Assembly (NCBI GenBank): GCA_029883145.1
Contig: JAOUJR010000116.1
Coordinates: forward strand, 1 to 5,999
Origin: Nitrospirota bacterium
Lineage (GTDB): Bacteria; Nitrospirota; Thermodesulfovibrionia; Thermodesulfovibrionales; SM23-35
Length of the DNA: 5,999 nucleotides
Direction: 5' to 3'
Below are positions 1-5,999 of this stretch, piece by piece. The position numbers were made by a program, and so were the translations under genes. Numbering within the stretch: position 1 is the first letter of the stretch; every line of letters begins with the position of its first letter. The notes beneath the pieces were generated by a model, which searched no databases, had not been told where the DNA came from, and was given only the letters and a program-made list of their open reading frames with translations.

Positions 1-118
1 AACAGTACCAAGATACAGATACGACCAGCTCATGGCCATTGGCTGGAAGATACTTATACCTGTGGCGCTGGCAAATATAGTCATTACAGGTTTGTTAAAA
101 ATAAAAATTCTTTTATGA
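1..118 (+). CDS. nuoH: NADH-quinone oxidoreductase subunit H, C-terminal end (partial)
   Basis: The window opens inside this gene. Reading from base 2 gives 38 residues ending at a TGA (116-118). NuoH (ND1 family) is the membrane subunit that, with NuoB and NuoD, forms the quinone-binding chamber and links it to the proton-pumping arm. The visible part has the family's closing signature: [13 protein letters not shown], then a hydrophobic last membrane segment ([16 protein letters not shown]) and a short Lys-rich tail. The [11 protein letters not shown] element sits just before the final helix in NuoH proteins generally. Position directly before nuoI is the standard operon order. The catalytic and quinone-contact loops lie upstream and cannot be judged. 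The 5' truncation is due to the window edge, not to a broken gene. Confidence 0.95.
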   Translation, partial: TVPRYRYDQLMAIGWKILIPVALANIVITGLLKIKILL

Positions 119-130
119 TACTATACCCAG

Positions 131-157
131 TTAGAAAGTTTGGACAAAGCTTTCTGA
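131..157 (+). other. potential mRNA hairpin in the nuoH-nuoI gap
   Basis: The bases 131-138 (TTAGAAAG) can pair with 150-157 (CTTTCTGA), with one G-U pair. Above that stem, TTT (139-141) can pair with AAA (146-148) around a GGAC loop, leaving G149 bulged. It ends eight bases after nothing else recognisable and lies just upstream of the nuoI Shine-Dalgarno site. No run of T follows, so it does not look like a rho-independent terminator. It could be an mRNA-processing or stability element, or chance; function is inference only. Confidence 0.35.
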
Positions 158-162
158 CAGGT

Positions 163-170
163 AAAGGGAG
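163..170 (+). promoter_or_regulatory. ribosome-binding site of nuoI
   Basis: The purine-rich AAAGGGAG lies six bases before the GTG at 177. It is the evidence for choosing this non-ATG start: the next in-frame ATG is far inside the protein, beyond both cysteine motifs. Confidence 0.75.
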
Positions 171-176
171 CTGAAA

Positions 177-737
177 GTGATTATTAAAACGGTAAAAGAA
201 CTTGCAAATAAGATCTTCTTTATTGAAATTTTAAAAGGATTAGCCCTTACCTTGAGCAGACTGTTCTCACGTTCAGTGACCATACAATATCCAAAGGAAA
301 AGAGGCTTATTAGACCTGGGTTCAGAGGCCAACATGCCCTTGTAAGAGATCCAGATACCGGTTGGGTGAAATGTGTTGGTTGTGGCCTCTGCGCTGCGTA
401 CTGTCCATCGCAATGCATCTATATCTTCACCACAGAAGGAGACGACGGCAAAAAAATTGTTGAAAAATATGAGGTGGAACTCCTGAGATGTATCTACTGC
501 GGTTTTTGTGTTGAGGCATGTCCTTACAGTGCTGTTGCACTCACTGAAAATTATGAATATTCTGACTATTCAAGGGATGCTCTCTATATGACAACAGAAA
601 AACTTTTATCCAATTGGGACAAGTTGATGTCGGGTAAAAAAGGAGAAGACTACTTCAAGAAATTCTGGAGACCCTTATCTGAAGATTTTGGAACTCCGGA
701 AGGACAGGCAATATACAAAAAAGCGGGGAAGGGATAA
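177..737 (+). CDS. nuoI: NADH-quinone oxidoreductase subunit I (2x[4Fe-4S] ferredoxin-like)
   Basis: This 186-residue protein (GTG start) is the complex I subunit that holds clusters N6a and N6b and passes electrons from the NuoG side to NuoB near the quinone site. It acts on the cytoplasmic side, anchored at the membrane. Two ferredoxin motifs are visible: CVGCGLCAAYCP with C66, C69, C72, C76, and CIYCGFCVEACP with C105, C108, C111, C115. In this fold the fourth cysteine of each motif binds the other cluster. The N-terminal 35 or so residues are amphipathic/hydrophobic and are expected to lie on the membrane. The RPGFRGQHALVRDPDTG stretch before the first motif is typical of the family. Length is close to the usual 160-185. 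The C-terminal tail (about 125-186) is charged and variable. The gene follows nuoH by 58 bases and ends one base before nuoJ. Confidence 0.97.
   Translation: MIIKTVKELANKIFFIEILKGLALTLSRLFSRSVTIQYPKEKRLIRPGFRGQHALVRDPDTGWVKCVGCGLCAAYCPSQCIYIFTTEGDDGKKIVEKYEVELLRCIYCGFCVEACPYSAVALTENYEYSDYSRDALYMTTEKLLSNWDKLMSGKKGEDYFKKFWRPLSEDFGTPEGQAIYKKAGKG
725..733 (+). promoter_or_regulatory. ribosome-binding site of nuoJ
   Basis: GGGGAAGGG lies inside the last codons of nuoI, five bases before the ATG at 739. It favours 739 over the in-frame ATG at 688, which would add 17 charged residues (MELRKDRQYTKKRGRDN) unlike any NuoJ start and overlap nuoI. Confidence 0.75.
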
Positions 738-738
738 C

Positions 739-1251
739 ATGCTCCAACAATTATTTTTTGCATATTTTGCAGTAACTATCATTGTGTTTTCGATTCTTGT
801 GATTACGAGGAGGAATCCTGTGCACAGTGTTCTCTGGATGCTCCTCCTATTTTTCCATATTGCAAGCCTTTACCTTTTTCTGAATGCTGAGTTTATCGCA
901 GCGATACAGATTATTGTTTATGCAGGGGCGATATTAGTTCTCTATCTCTTTGTAATCCTTTTCCTCAATATTAAGGAAGAAATAAAGACGAATCGATTTA
1001 TCAATGCGTGGCCTACTGGGTTCACGTTTGGTATCGCTTTATTCGTAGTTTTTATTCTCTCGCTAAGATCTTTTATCGCTGCTCCACCAGGCATCTATTC
1101 AATCGATGTTATTAAGGCCGAGACGCACACAAAGGCTTTAGCAAAAATATTGTACACTGACTTCCTCTTTCCTTTTGAGGTCGCATCAGTTGTACTTCTT
1201 GTCGCAATCGTTGGTGCGATAGTCCTTGCAAAAAGGAGGCTTAAAAGTTAA
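739..1251 (+). CDS. nuoJ: NADH-quinone oxidoreductase subunit J
   Basis: A 170-residue integral membrane protein of the ND6 family, from ATG 739. NuoJ sits between NuoH and NuoK/A in the membrane arm; its third helix contains a pi-bulge that rearranges during turnover and helps connect the quinone site to the proton channels. Five membrane segments are seen at roughly 3-22, 28-47, 54-76, 93-113 and 144-165. The family signature is clear: NPVHSVLW (26-33), then EFIAAIQIIVYAGAILVLYL (51-70) with E51 and Y61. The final helix begins after FPFE (144-147) and ends in a basic tail. Length is near the usual 165-200. Its start is one base after the nuoI stop, so translation is probably coupled. The stop is in the same frame as nuoK. 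Confidence 0.96.
   Translation: MLQQLFFAYFAVTIIVFSILVITRRNPVHSVLWMLLLFFHIASLYLFLNAEFIAAIQIIVYAGAILVLYLFVILFLNIKEEIKTNRFINAWPTGFTFGIALFVVFILSLRSFIAAPPGIYSIDVIKAETHTKALAKILYTDFLFPFEVASVVLLVAIVGAIVLAKRRLKS
1234..1239 (+). promoter_or_regulatory. ribosome-binding site of nuoK, long spacing
   Basis: A perfect AGGAGG lies within the nuoJ 3' end, 15 bases before the nuoK ATG at 1255. This is longer than the usual 5-10. The start cannot move upstream, because the nuoJ TAA (1249-1251) is in the same frame two codons before it. Reinitiation by ribosomes that have just ended nuoJ may matter here. Confidence 0.6.
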
Positions 1252-1254
1252 ACA

Positions 1255-1557
1255 ATGGTTCCATTAAACTGGTATATATTGCTCGGCACAGCAGTTTTTA
1301 CGATAGGTGTCGTGGGTTTCCTCATGAGAAGGAATGTCATCATTGTATTAATGTCAATAGAGCTGATGCTCAATGGAGTAAACATAAATCTCATTGCCTT
1401 CAGCCATTATCTTCAGGATCTTCGGGGGCAGATACTCACCTTTTTCATAATTACTGTTGCAGCAGCTGAAGCAGCTATCGGACTGGCGATACTTATTGCA
1501 TTATTTAGAAATAAGGCCACAGCCCATGTGGACGATATACATGAGATGCAGGGATAG
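1255..1557 (+). CDS. nuoK: NADH-quinone oxidoreductase subunit K
   Basis: A 100-residue ND4L/MnhC-family protein, the same length as E. coli NuoK. It forms three membrane helices (about 4-23, 28-50, 59-84) next to NuoJ and NuoN and carries part of the charged axis along the membrane arm. The two key membrane glutamates are present at the standard positions, E36 in SIELMLN and E72 in [12 protein letters not shown]. The RRN at 25-27 between helices 1 and 2 and the QDLRGQ loop before helix 3 also fit the family. The tail [10 protein letters not shown] is a short hydrophilic end. The start is fixed by an in-frame upstream stop, and the N-terminus [10 protein letters not shown] is typical. It lies three bases after nuoJ; nuoL follows after 51 bases. 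Confidence 0.97.
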   Translation: MVPLNWYILLGTAVFTIGVVGFLMRRNVIIVLMSIELMLNGVNINLIAFSHYLQDLRGQILTFFIITVAAAEAAIGLAILIALFRNKATAHVDDIHEMQG

Positions 1558-1608
1558 CAAAAATGAAAGGTGTATACTTAAAAGTCGGAAGTTTAAAGGA
1601 TTGAGCAT

Positions 1609-3522
1609 ATGGAACTTTATGTATTAATACCATTTTTACCTCTTGCAGCATTCGTAATAAACATTTTATTTGGGAGAAGGTATATAAAAGATCAGGCACA
1701 CTGGTTCTCATGCCTTGCAATAATAGGTTCATTTGTTATCTCTGTAATAACCCTTATAGATGTAATTGGCGGAAGGGTCATAGACAAAGATTTATACACA
1801 TGGATAATCTCTGGCACATTTAAAGTCTCTATCGGTTTCCTTATTGACCCACTCACTGCGGTAATGCTCATAGTCGTTACAGGTGTGGGGTCTCTTATTT
1901 TTATCTATTCCATCGGCTATATGCATGGAGATAAAGGTTATTACAGGTTCTTTGCATACCTCAGCCTCTTCGTATTCTTTATGCTCTTGCTTGTTATGGG
2001 AAATAATTTTCTCCTCCTCTATGTAGGCTGGGAGGGTGTTGGTCTTTGTTCTTACTTCCTGATAGGTTTCTGGTTTGAAAAGAGGGCTGCAGCGGATGCC
2101 GGCAAAAAGGCATTTATTGTAAACAGATTTGGTGACTTTGGATTTGCGCTTGGTGTAATAATGATATTTCTTACTTTCGGGTCAATCCAATATGCGCCTG
2201 TTTTTGACCAAGTAAAAGGCGTTGTTGGTCAGACAGTGAATTTCCTCGGATTGGAAGTTGACTTAATCACACTCATCGCTCTCCTCCTCTTCTGTGGTGC
2301 TGTTGGTAAATCAGCACAGATACCACTTCACGTGTGGTTACCTGATGCAATGGAAGGTCCCACACCGGTGAGTGCTCTCATCCATGCTGCCACAATGGTC
2401 ACCGCAGGTGTATTCATGGTCGCGAGATGTAGCCCCATATTCAATCTCTCAGAACTTGCGATGAATGTGGTAGCAATCACTGGAGCAGTTACTTCACTCT
2501 TTGCGGCTACAATTGCCTCTACACAGAATGACATAAAGAGGGTAATCGCCTATTCTACAGTAAGCCACCTCGGAATGATGTTTACTGCATGCGGTGTTGG
2601 TGCCTATGCAGCAGGGATATTCCACCTTTACACTCATGCCTTCTTTAAAGCTCTCCTCTTCCTCGCTGCCGGAAGTGTTATCCACGCAGTTCACCATAAC
2701 GATATTCAGAGAATGGGCGGACTCAGAAAATATCTACCGATTACTTATGCGACAATGTTCATTGCAGCCTTAAGTGCAGGAGGGGTTCCAGGCCTTGCAG
2801 GATTCTTCAGTAAAGACGAAATAATATGGTCTACTTTTGCATCCGGGAGTCCTGTAGGAATGCTCGTATGGATTCTCATGACTGCTGTTGCCTTCTTCAC
2901 ACCTTTTTATTCATTTAGGATGATATTCCTTGCTTTCCATGGGAAATTCCGTGGTACCCACCACGAAGAGCATCACCTCCATGAATCTCCAAAGGTTATG
3001 ACTATACCTCTTATGTTACTTGCTGCAGGTGCGCTCGGTGCTGGATGGATAGGTATCCCGGCATTACTCGGCGGAGGTGCTCAATTTACCCACTTCCTTG
3101 AGCCTGTAGTAGGACACCCGGAACTCCATGGTACACATGCAGATGAATGGGGTGTAATGGGTCTTTCAACCACTATAGCTGTTTCCGGAATCATTATTGC
3201 TGCAATCATGTACCTCATAAAGACAGGTGTGCCTCTCATACTTGCACGGAGGTTCAGTTTTATTTACAGGACTCTCTTTAACAAATATTATGTTGACGAA
3301 CTTTATTATTTTATTATTATAAAGCCTGCACTCTGGATTGCTTATGGTTTTATAGAACGTTTCACAGACGCAAAGATAATAGAAGGTATCGTGAATGGTG
3401 TTCCGAGATCGATTGGTAAATTCAGCGAGATATTGAGAAAGATACAGACAGGTTTTGTATATCACTATGCAATTATAATGGCTGCTGGAATACTCTTTAT
3501 CGCAGCATGGTTTTTGTTATAG
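1609..3522 (+). CDS. nuoL: NADH-quinone oxidoreductase subunit L (distal antiporter-like proton channel)
   Basis: A 637-residue polytopic protein (ND5 family, about 16 membrane helices), the outermost proton-pumping subunit. E142 (in WEGVGLCSYFLIG), D176 (NRFGDFGF), K234 (GKSAQIPLHVWLPDA), H259, H339 and H343 (FHLYTHAFFKALLFL), K347 and K402 (GFFSKDEII) match the residues assigned to the half-channels and central axis in E. coli NuoL (E144, D178, K229, H254, H334, H338, K342, K399). NKYYVDELYY (558-567) marks the entry to the C-terminal part, where the long amphipathic lateral helix HL (about 565-610) runs along NuoM and NuoN, ending in a last membrane anchor (617-636). Length is within the normal 600-680, so the HL helix is not unusually extended. 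A His-rich loop lies at 444-458. AAAGGA at 1595-1600 precedes the ATG by eight bases. Confidence 0.97.
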   Translation: MELYVLIPFLPLAAFVINILFGRRYIKDQAHWFSCLAIIGSFVISVITLIDVIGGRVIDKDLYTWIISGTFKVSIGFLIDPLTAVMLIVVTGVGSLIFIYSIGYMHGDKGYYRFFAYLSLFVFFMLLLVMGNNFLLLYVGWEGVGLCSYFLIGFWFEKRAAADAGKKAFIVNRFGDFGFALGVIMIFLTFGSIQYAPVFDQVKGVVGQTVNFLGLEVDLITLIALLLFCGAVGKSAQIPLHVWLPDAMEGPTPVSALIHAATMVTAGVFMVARCSPIFNLSELAMNVVAITGAVTSLFAATIASTQNDIKRVIAYSTVSHLGMMFTACGVGAYAAGIFHLYTHAFFKALLFLAAGSVIHAVHHNDIQRMGGLRKYLPITYATMFIAALSAGGVPGLAGFFSKDEIIWSTFASGSPVGMLVWILMTAVAFFTPFYSFRMIFLAFHGKFRGTHHEEHHLHESPKVMTIPLMLLAAGALGAGWIGIPALLGGGAQFTHFLEPVVGHPELHGTHADEWGVMGLSTTIAVSGIIIAAIMYLIKTGVPLILARRFSFIYRTLFNKYYVDELYYFIIIKPALWIAYGFIERFTDAKIIEGIVNGVPRSIGKFSEILRKIQTGFVYHYAIIMAAGILFIAAWFLL

Positions 3523-3528
3523 GTGGCT

Positions 3529-3534
3529 GGAGGG
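3529..3534 (+). promoter_or_regulatory. ribosome-binding site of nuoM
   Basis: GGAGGG lies in the 23-base nuoL-nuoM gap, 11 bases before ATG 3546. A second in-frame ATG at 3561 would be 26 bases away, so 3546 is preferred; the choice changes only five residues. Confidence 0.6.
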
Positions 3535-3545
3535 AATAGATAATT

Positions 3546-5084
3546 ATGGAACAAGTAATAATGAACAAATTGGGTTATCCGATTCTGAGTACCCTTATAT
3601 TTCTACCTGTTGTTGGCGCTCTTTTTCTTCTTCTTATTAATAGATCAAGGGAGTTAATCATAAAATGGGTTGCCCTGATATTCAGTACCGCAACCTTTAT
3701 CCTTTCATTGCCCTTATTTTTAAATTTTGATAAGTCAACTTATAAGATGCAGTTCGTCGAAAGACATGAGTGGATCCCTGCGTGGAATATCAATTACTTT
3801 TTAGGCGTTGATGGTATAAGTCTTCTTCTTGTCCTCCTCACCACGCTCTCATCAATTCTCTGTATTCTTATCTCATGGAATGCGATAAAGATAAAGATAA
3901 AAGAATTCTATATGTCAATCCTTCTCACGTGCGGGGCAATAGGAGGCGTCTTCTGTTCATTAGATTTCTTCCTGTTTTATATCTTCTGGGAGGCAATGCT
4001 CATACCCATGTTTCTTATCATAGGAGTCTGGGGAGGTCCGAACAGGGTTTATGCAACAATAAAGTTCATCCTCTATACATTGATCGGGAGTGTCCTGATG
4101 CTTGTCGGGATTATTTACCTTTACTTATATGCAGGTAATACATTTGACATTCTTGAATTAATGCAAAAGTCATATCCTTACCAGATTCAGTTCTGGCTCT
4201 TCTGGGCATTCTTTTCAGCCTTTGCAGTGAAGGTTCCGATGTTCCCTGTGCATACATGGCTTCCTGACGCACATACAGAGGCGCCAACAGCAGGGAGTGT
4301 CATCCTCGCAGCCATTCTTATCAAAATGGGTGCATACGGTTTTCTGAGATTCTCCTTACCTCTATTCCCTGAGGCTTCAAAGGCAATGGTTCCTATTATA
4401 TTTGTTTTATCTGTAATCGCTATTATTTATGCTGGACTTGTATGTCTCGTCCAGAAAGATTTAAAAAGGCTTATTGCCTATAGTTCGGTAAGTCATATGG
4501 GCTTTGTCACGCTTGGAATTTTTGCTCTTAACATTCAGGGCGTTGAGGGCGGAATCTTACAAATGATCAATCATGGAGTTGTCACTGGGGCGCTCTTTTT
4601 ATGTGTTGGGGTAATCTACGAACGGACACATTCACGGCAGATTGCAGACCATGGTGGGGTCGCAACGCCCATGCCTGTGTATGCAACTTTCTTCATGGTA
4701 TTCACACTCGCAGCTGTGGGATTCCCTGGAACAAACGGATTCATTGGTGAATTTCTCATAATCCTTGGGGGATTTACTGCGAATAAATGGGCTGGCGTCC
4801 TTGCAGCAACAGGGGTCATTATTGGTGCAGCCTATATGTTATGGCTATATCAGAAGGTGTTCTTCATGAAGGTAAATCCAAAGGTTATTCATATTCCAGA
4901 CATGGATGCGAGAGAAATCATCACGCTTGCTCCGCTGGTAATTCTTGTGTTATGGATAGGCATTTATCCGGTCCCGTTCCTTGATTTCATGCATCCAACA
5001 GTCCAGCATCTACTCGAAAGGGTTAATGCAGGTGGAATTCAAGAGACAACTATCGCAAAGACTATTATGGAGGTAGTCAAATGA
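3546..5084 (+). CDS. nuoM: NADH-quinone oxidoreductase subunit M (middle antiporter-like proton channel)
   Basis: A 512-residue ND4-family membrane protein with about 14 helices, close to the 509 of E. coli NuoM. It is the middle of the three antiporter-like pumps. The residues that matter are present: E149 (FWEAMLIPMFLIIG), K229 (FAVKVPMFPVHTWLPDAHTE), K260 (ILIKMGAYGF), H317 (SSVSHMGF), H343 (MINHGVVTGALF) and E402 (GFIGEF). These correspond to E144, K234, K265, H322, H348 and E407 of E. coli. E402 in helix 12, where NuoL has Lys, identifies the protein as M rather than L or an Mrp subunit. The loop between helices 3 and 4 contains an Ile-Lys repeat (residues 114-119) encoded by a hexanucleotide repeat. 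Its 3' end carries the nuoN ribosome-binding site, and its stop overlaps the nuoN start. Confidence 0.97.
   Translation: MEQVIMNKLGYPILSTLIFLPVVGALFLLLINRSRELIIKWVALIFSTATFILSLPLFLNFDKSTYKMQFVERHEWIPAWNINYFLGVDGISLLLVLLTTLSSILCILISWNAIKIKIKEFYMSILLTCGAIGGVFCSLDFFLFYIFWEAMLIPMFLIIGVWGGPNRVYATIKFILYTLIGSVLMLVGIIYLYLYAGNTFDILELMQKSYPYQIQFWLFWAFFSAFAVKVPMFPVHTWLPDAHTEAPTAGSVILAAILIKMGAYGFLRFSLPLFPEASKAMVPIIFVLSVIAIIYAGLVCLVQKDLKRLIAYSSVSHMGFVTLGIFALNIQGVEGGILQMINHGVVTGALFLCVGVIYERTHSRQIADHGGVATPMPVYATFFMVFTLAAVGFPGTNGFIGEFLIILGGFTANKWAGVLAATGVIIGAAYMLWLYQKVFFMKVNPKVIHIPDMDAREIITLAPLVILVLWIGIYPVPFLDFMHPTVQHLLERVNAGGIQETTIAKTIMEVVK
3884..3901 (+). repeat. three tandem copies of GATAAA inside nuoM
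   Basis: GATAAA occurs three times head to tail without mismatch. In the nuoM frame it encodes alternating Ile-Lys (residues 114-119) in the loop between predicted membrane helices 3 and 4. Gain or loss of one unit would add or remove two residues and keep the frame. Confidence 0.8.
5069..5074 (+). promoter_or_regulatory. ribosome-binding site of nuoN
   Basis: GGAGGT lies within the last codons of nuoM (Met-Glu-Val), six bases before the nuoN ATG at 5081. Good spacing and the ATGA stop/start overlap support translational coupling of nuoM and nuoN. Confidence 0.75.
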
Positions 5085-5999
5085 ATTTCCAGCTTCCTGA
5101 TATTGGACCTGTTATACCTGAACTTGTAATGACCGGCCTTGCTCTTATACTTCTGACAGCAGAACTTTTCATAAAAAATAAGAAAGTGCTCGCATTTGCG
5201 AGCAGTGTAGGCGTTGGTGGTGTCGCATTCACCCTGATTGGTGCTTCTGGTACCACCTTTGGAGGGATGTTTATATCGGATGGATATAGCACATTCTTCA
5301 AGCTCGTCTTTTTCATTAATGCAATCCTCTCTATTTTGATCTCTGTGAAGTATATTGCTATAGAAAAAGTAAATTTCGGAGAATACTACAGTCTCATTCT
5401 GTTCTCAACACTCGGCATGATGATTATGGCATCTGCTGCTGACCTTATTGTTCTTTATCTCGGCCTTGAGCTTATGGCTCTGAGTACTTATATACTCGCA
5501 GGTTTTATAAGATATGATGTGAGATCAAATGAGGCAGCACTGAAGTATTTCCTCCTTGGTGCATTTTCATCGGCATTCCTTCTCTATGGTATTTCAATGG
5601 TCTATGGTCTCACAGGCACAACTGATCTTAAGGCAATTGCACAATTTATTACTACACATGGGCTTACAGCGAATCACTCACTTTTACTCTCTATGCTCCT
5701 CATTGCAATTGCATTCGGATTCAAGATAGCTGCGGTACCATTTCATATGTGGGCGCCTGATGTCTATGAAGGAGCACCAACTTCTATTACAGCCTTCATG
5801 TCAGTTGGCCCAAAGGCAGCAGGTTTTGCGGCCCTTGGTAGAGTTTTTATGATTGCCTTTGGATCTATGCAGTTCGAATGGACAGCGATACTCATACCGT
5901 TATCAATCCTTTCGATGGCAGTAGGCAATATTGTCGCCATAGCACAAACAAACATTAAGAGAATGCTCGCATACTCGTCTATCGCACATGCTGGATACG
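5081..5999 (+). CDS. nuoN: NADH-quinone oxidoreductase subunit N, N-terminal part (partial)
   Basis: The first 306 codons of an ND2-family subunit, cut by the window end; complete NuoN proteins are about 450-490 residues. NuoN is the antiporter-like channel nearest to NuoK. Visible key residues are E130 (LGLELMALSTYIL), K155 (ALKYFLLGAFSSAFLLYG), K215 (FGFKIAAVPFHMWAPDVYEG), K245 (SVGPKAAGF) and H303 (SSIAHAGY), which match E133, K158, K217, K247 and H305 of E. coli NuoN. The helix-12 lysine (K395 in E. coli) lies beyond the window. NuoN-type wording of the motifs (WAPDVYEGAPTSITAFMS) separates it from L and M. The start ATG overlaps the nuoM TGA as ATGA; an alternative ATG at codon 17 lacks a comparable ribosome-binding site. 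Confidence 0.96.
   Translation, partial: MNFQLPDIGPVIPELVMTGLALILLTAELFIKNKKVLAFASSVGVGGVAFTLIGASGTTFGGMFISDGYSTFFKLVFFINAILSILISVKYIAIEKVNFGEYYSLILFSTLGMMIMASAADLIVLYLGLELMALSTYILAGFIRYDVRSNEAALKYFLLGAFSSAFLLYGISMVYGLTGTTDLKAIAQFITTHGLTANHSLLLSMLLIAIAFGFKIAAVPFHMWAPDVYEGAPTSITAFMSVGPKAAGFAALGRVFMIAFGSMQFEWTAILIPLSILSMAVGNIVAIAQTNIKRMLAYSSIAHAGY

Noticed and set aside
92..119. Possible promoter before nuoI: TTGTTA, 16 bases, TATGAT
   Set aside because: The -35-like box matches only 4 of 6, the stretch is AT-rich coding DNA at the nuoH end, and an operon of this kind needs no promoter here.
131..418. Antisense open frame of 95 codons over the start of nuoI
   Set aside because: It lies opposite a well-conserved gene, has no recognisable protein features and no sign of its own ribosome-binding site; the other antisense and out-of-frame frames were set aside for the same reason.
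688..738. In-frame ATG at 688 as a longer start for nuoJ
   Set aside because: It adds 17 highly charged residues not seen in NuoJ proteins, overlaps nuoI in another frame, and has no ribosome-binding site as good as the one before 739.
1573..1578. TATACT in the nuoK-nuoL gap as a -10 box
   Set aside because: No -35-like sequence is present at a suitable distance upstream, so it is most likely chance.
3303..3320. TTA/TTATT-rich low-complexity run in nuoL
   Set aside because: It encodes an ordinary hydrophobic stretch (YYFIII) after the conserved VDEL, and the repeat is imperfect.
3546..5999. Variant complex I with a second nuoM copy, known from some Nitrospirota and other groups
   Set aside because: Only one nuoM is present, nuoN follows it directly with an ATGA overlap, and NuoL has no extended length to fit an extra pump subunit.
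1609..5999. Mrp antiporter or membrane-bound hydrogenase instead of complex I
   Set aside because: Presence and order of nuoH, I, J, K, L, M, N, the L/M/N-specific helix-12 residues (Lys in L, Glu in M) and the NuoL C-terminal helix fit complex I.

Overview
The window is a contiguous stretch of a bacterial respiratory complex I (type I NADH:quinone oxidoreductase, nuo) operon, all on the + strand, in the canonical order nuoH(3' end)-nuoI-nuoJ-nuoK-nuoL-nuoM-nuoN(5' part). Both ends run off the window: only the last 38 codons of nuoH are present, and nuoN is cut after about 306 codons. Every reading frame is intact, with no frameshift, premature stop or insertion sequence, and almost all of the DNA is coding.

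Layout: nuoH ends at 118. A 58-base gap (119-176) holds a potential hairpin and a strong Shine-Dalgarno site, followed by nuoI with a GTG start (177-737). nuoJ starts one base after the nuoI stop (739-1251), and nuoK starts three bases after the nuoJ stop, in the same frame (1255-1557). A 51-base gap with a 13-codon open frame precedes nuoL (1609-3522). A 23-base gap precedes nuoM (3546-5084). nuoN overlaps the nuoM stop in an ATGA arrangement (5081 to the window end). No gene-free stretch approaches 300 bases. No terminator, tRNA, rRNA, CRISPR array, mobile element or convincing internal promoter was seen. The ribosome-binding sites are easy to find and of the purine-rich GGAGG/AAGGGA type.

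How the genes work together: NuoI carries two 4Fe-4S clusters (N6a/N6b) that pass electrons along the peripheral arm toward quinone, which binds at the interface with NuoH. NuoH, J and K form the proximal membrane arm. NuoN, M and L are the three Mrp-antiporter-like proton channels. The charged residues known to matter for proton transfer are present in J, K, L, M and the visible part of N, so the complex looks pumping-competent. The NADH-dehydrogenase subunits (NuoE, F, G) lie outside the window, so the electron donor cannot be read from it.

Organism: a bacterium with moderately AT-leaning DNA. Arginine codons are strongly biased to AGA/AGG (8 of 9 in nuoI, 15 of 18 in nuoL) and ATA is common for isoleucine. 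This usage and the general look of the proteins suggest a Nitrospirota-like, deep-branching or thermophilic/anaerobic lineage rather than an enteric proteobacterium. That is a low-confidence inference. I found no evidence for a new biological system here; the findings are modest local oddities.
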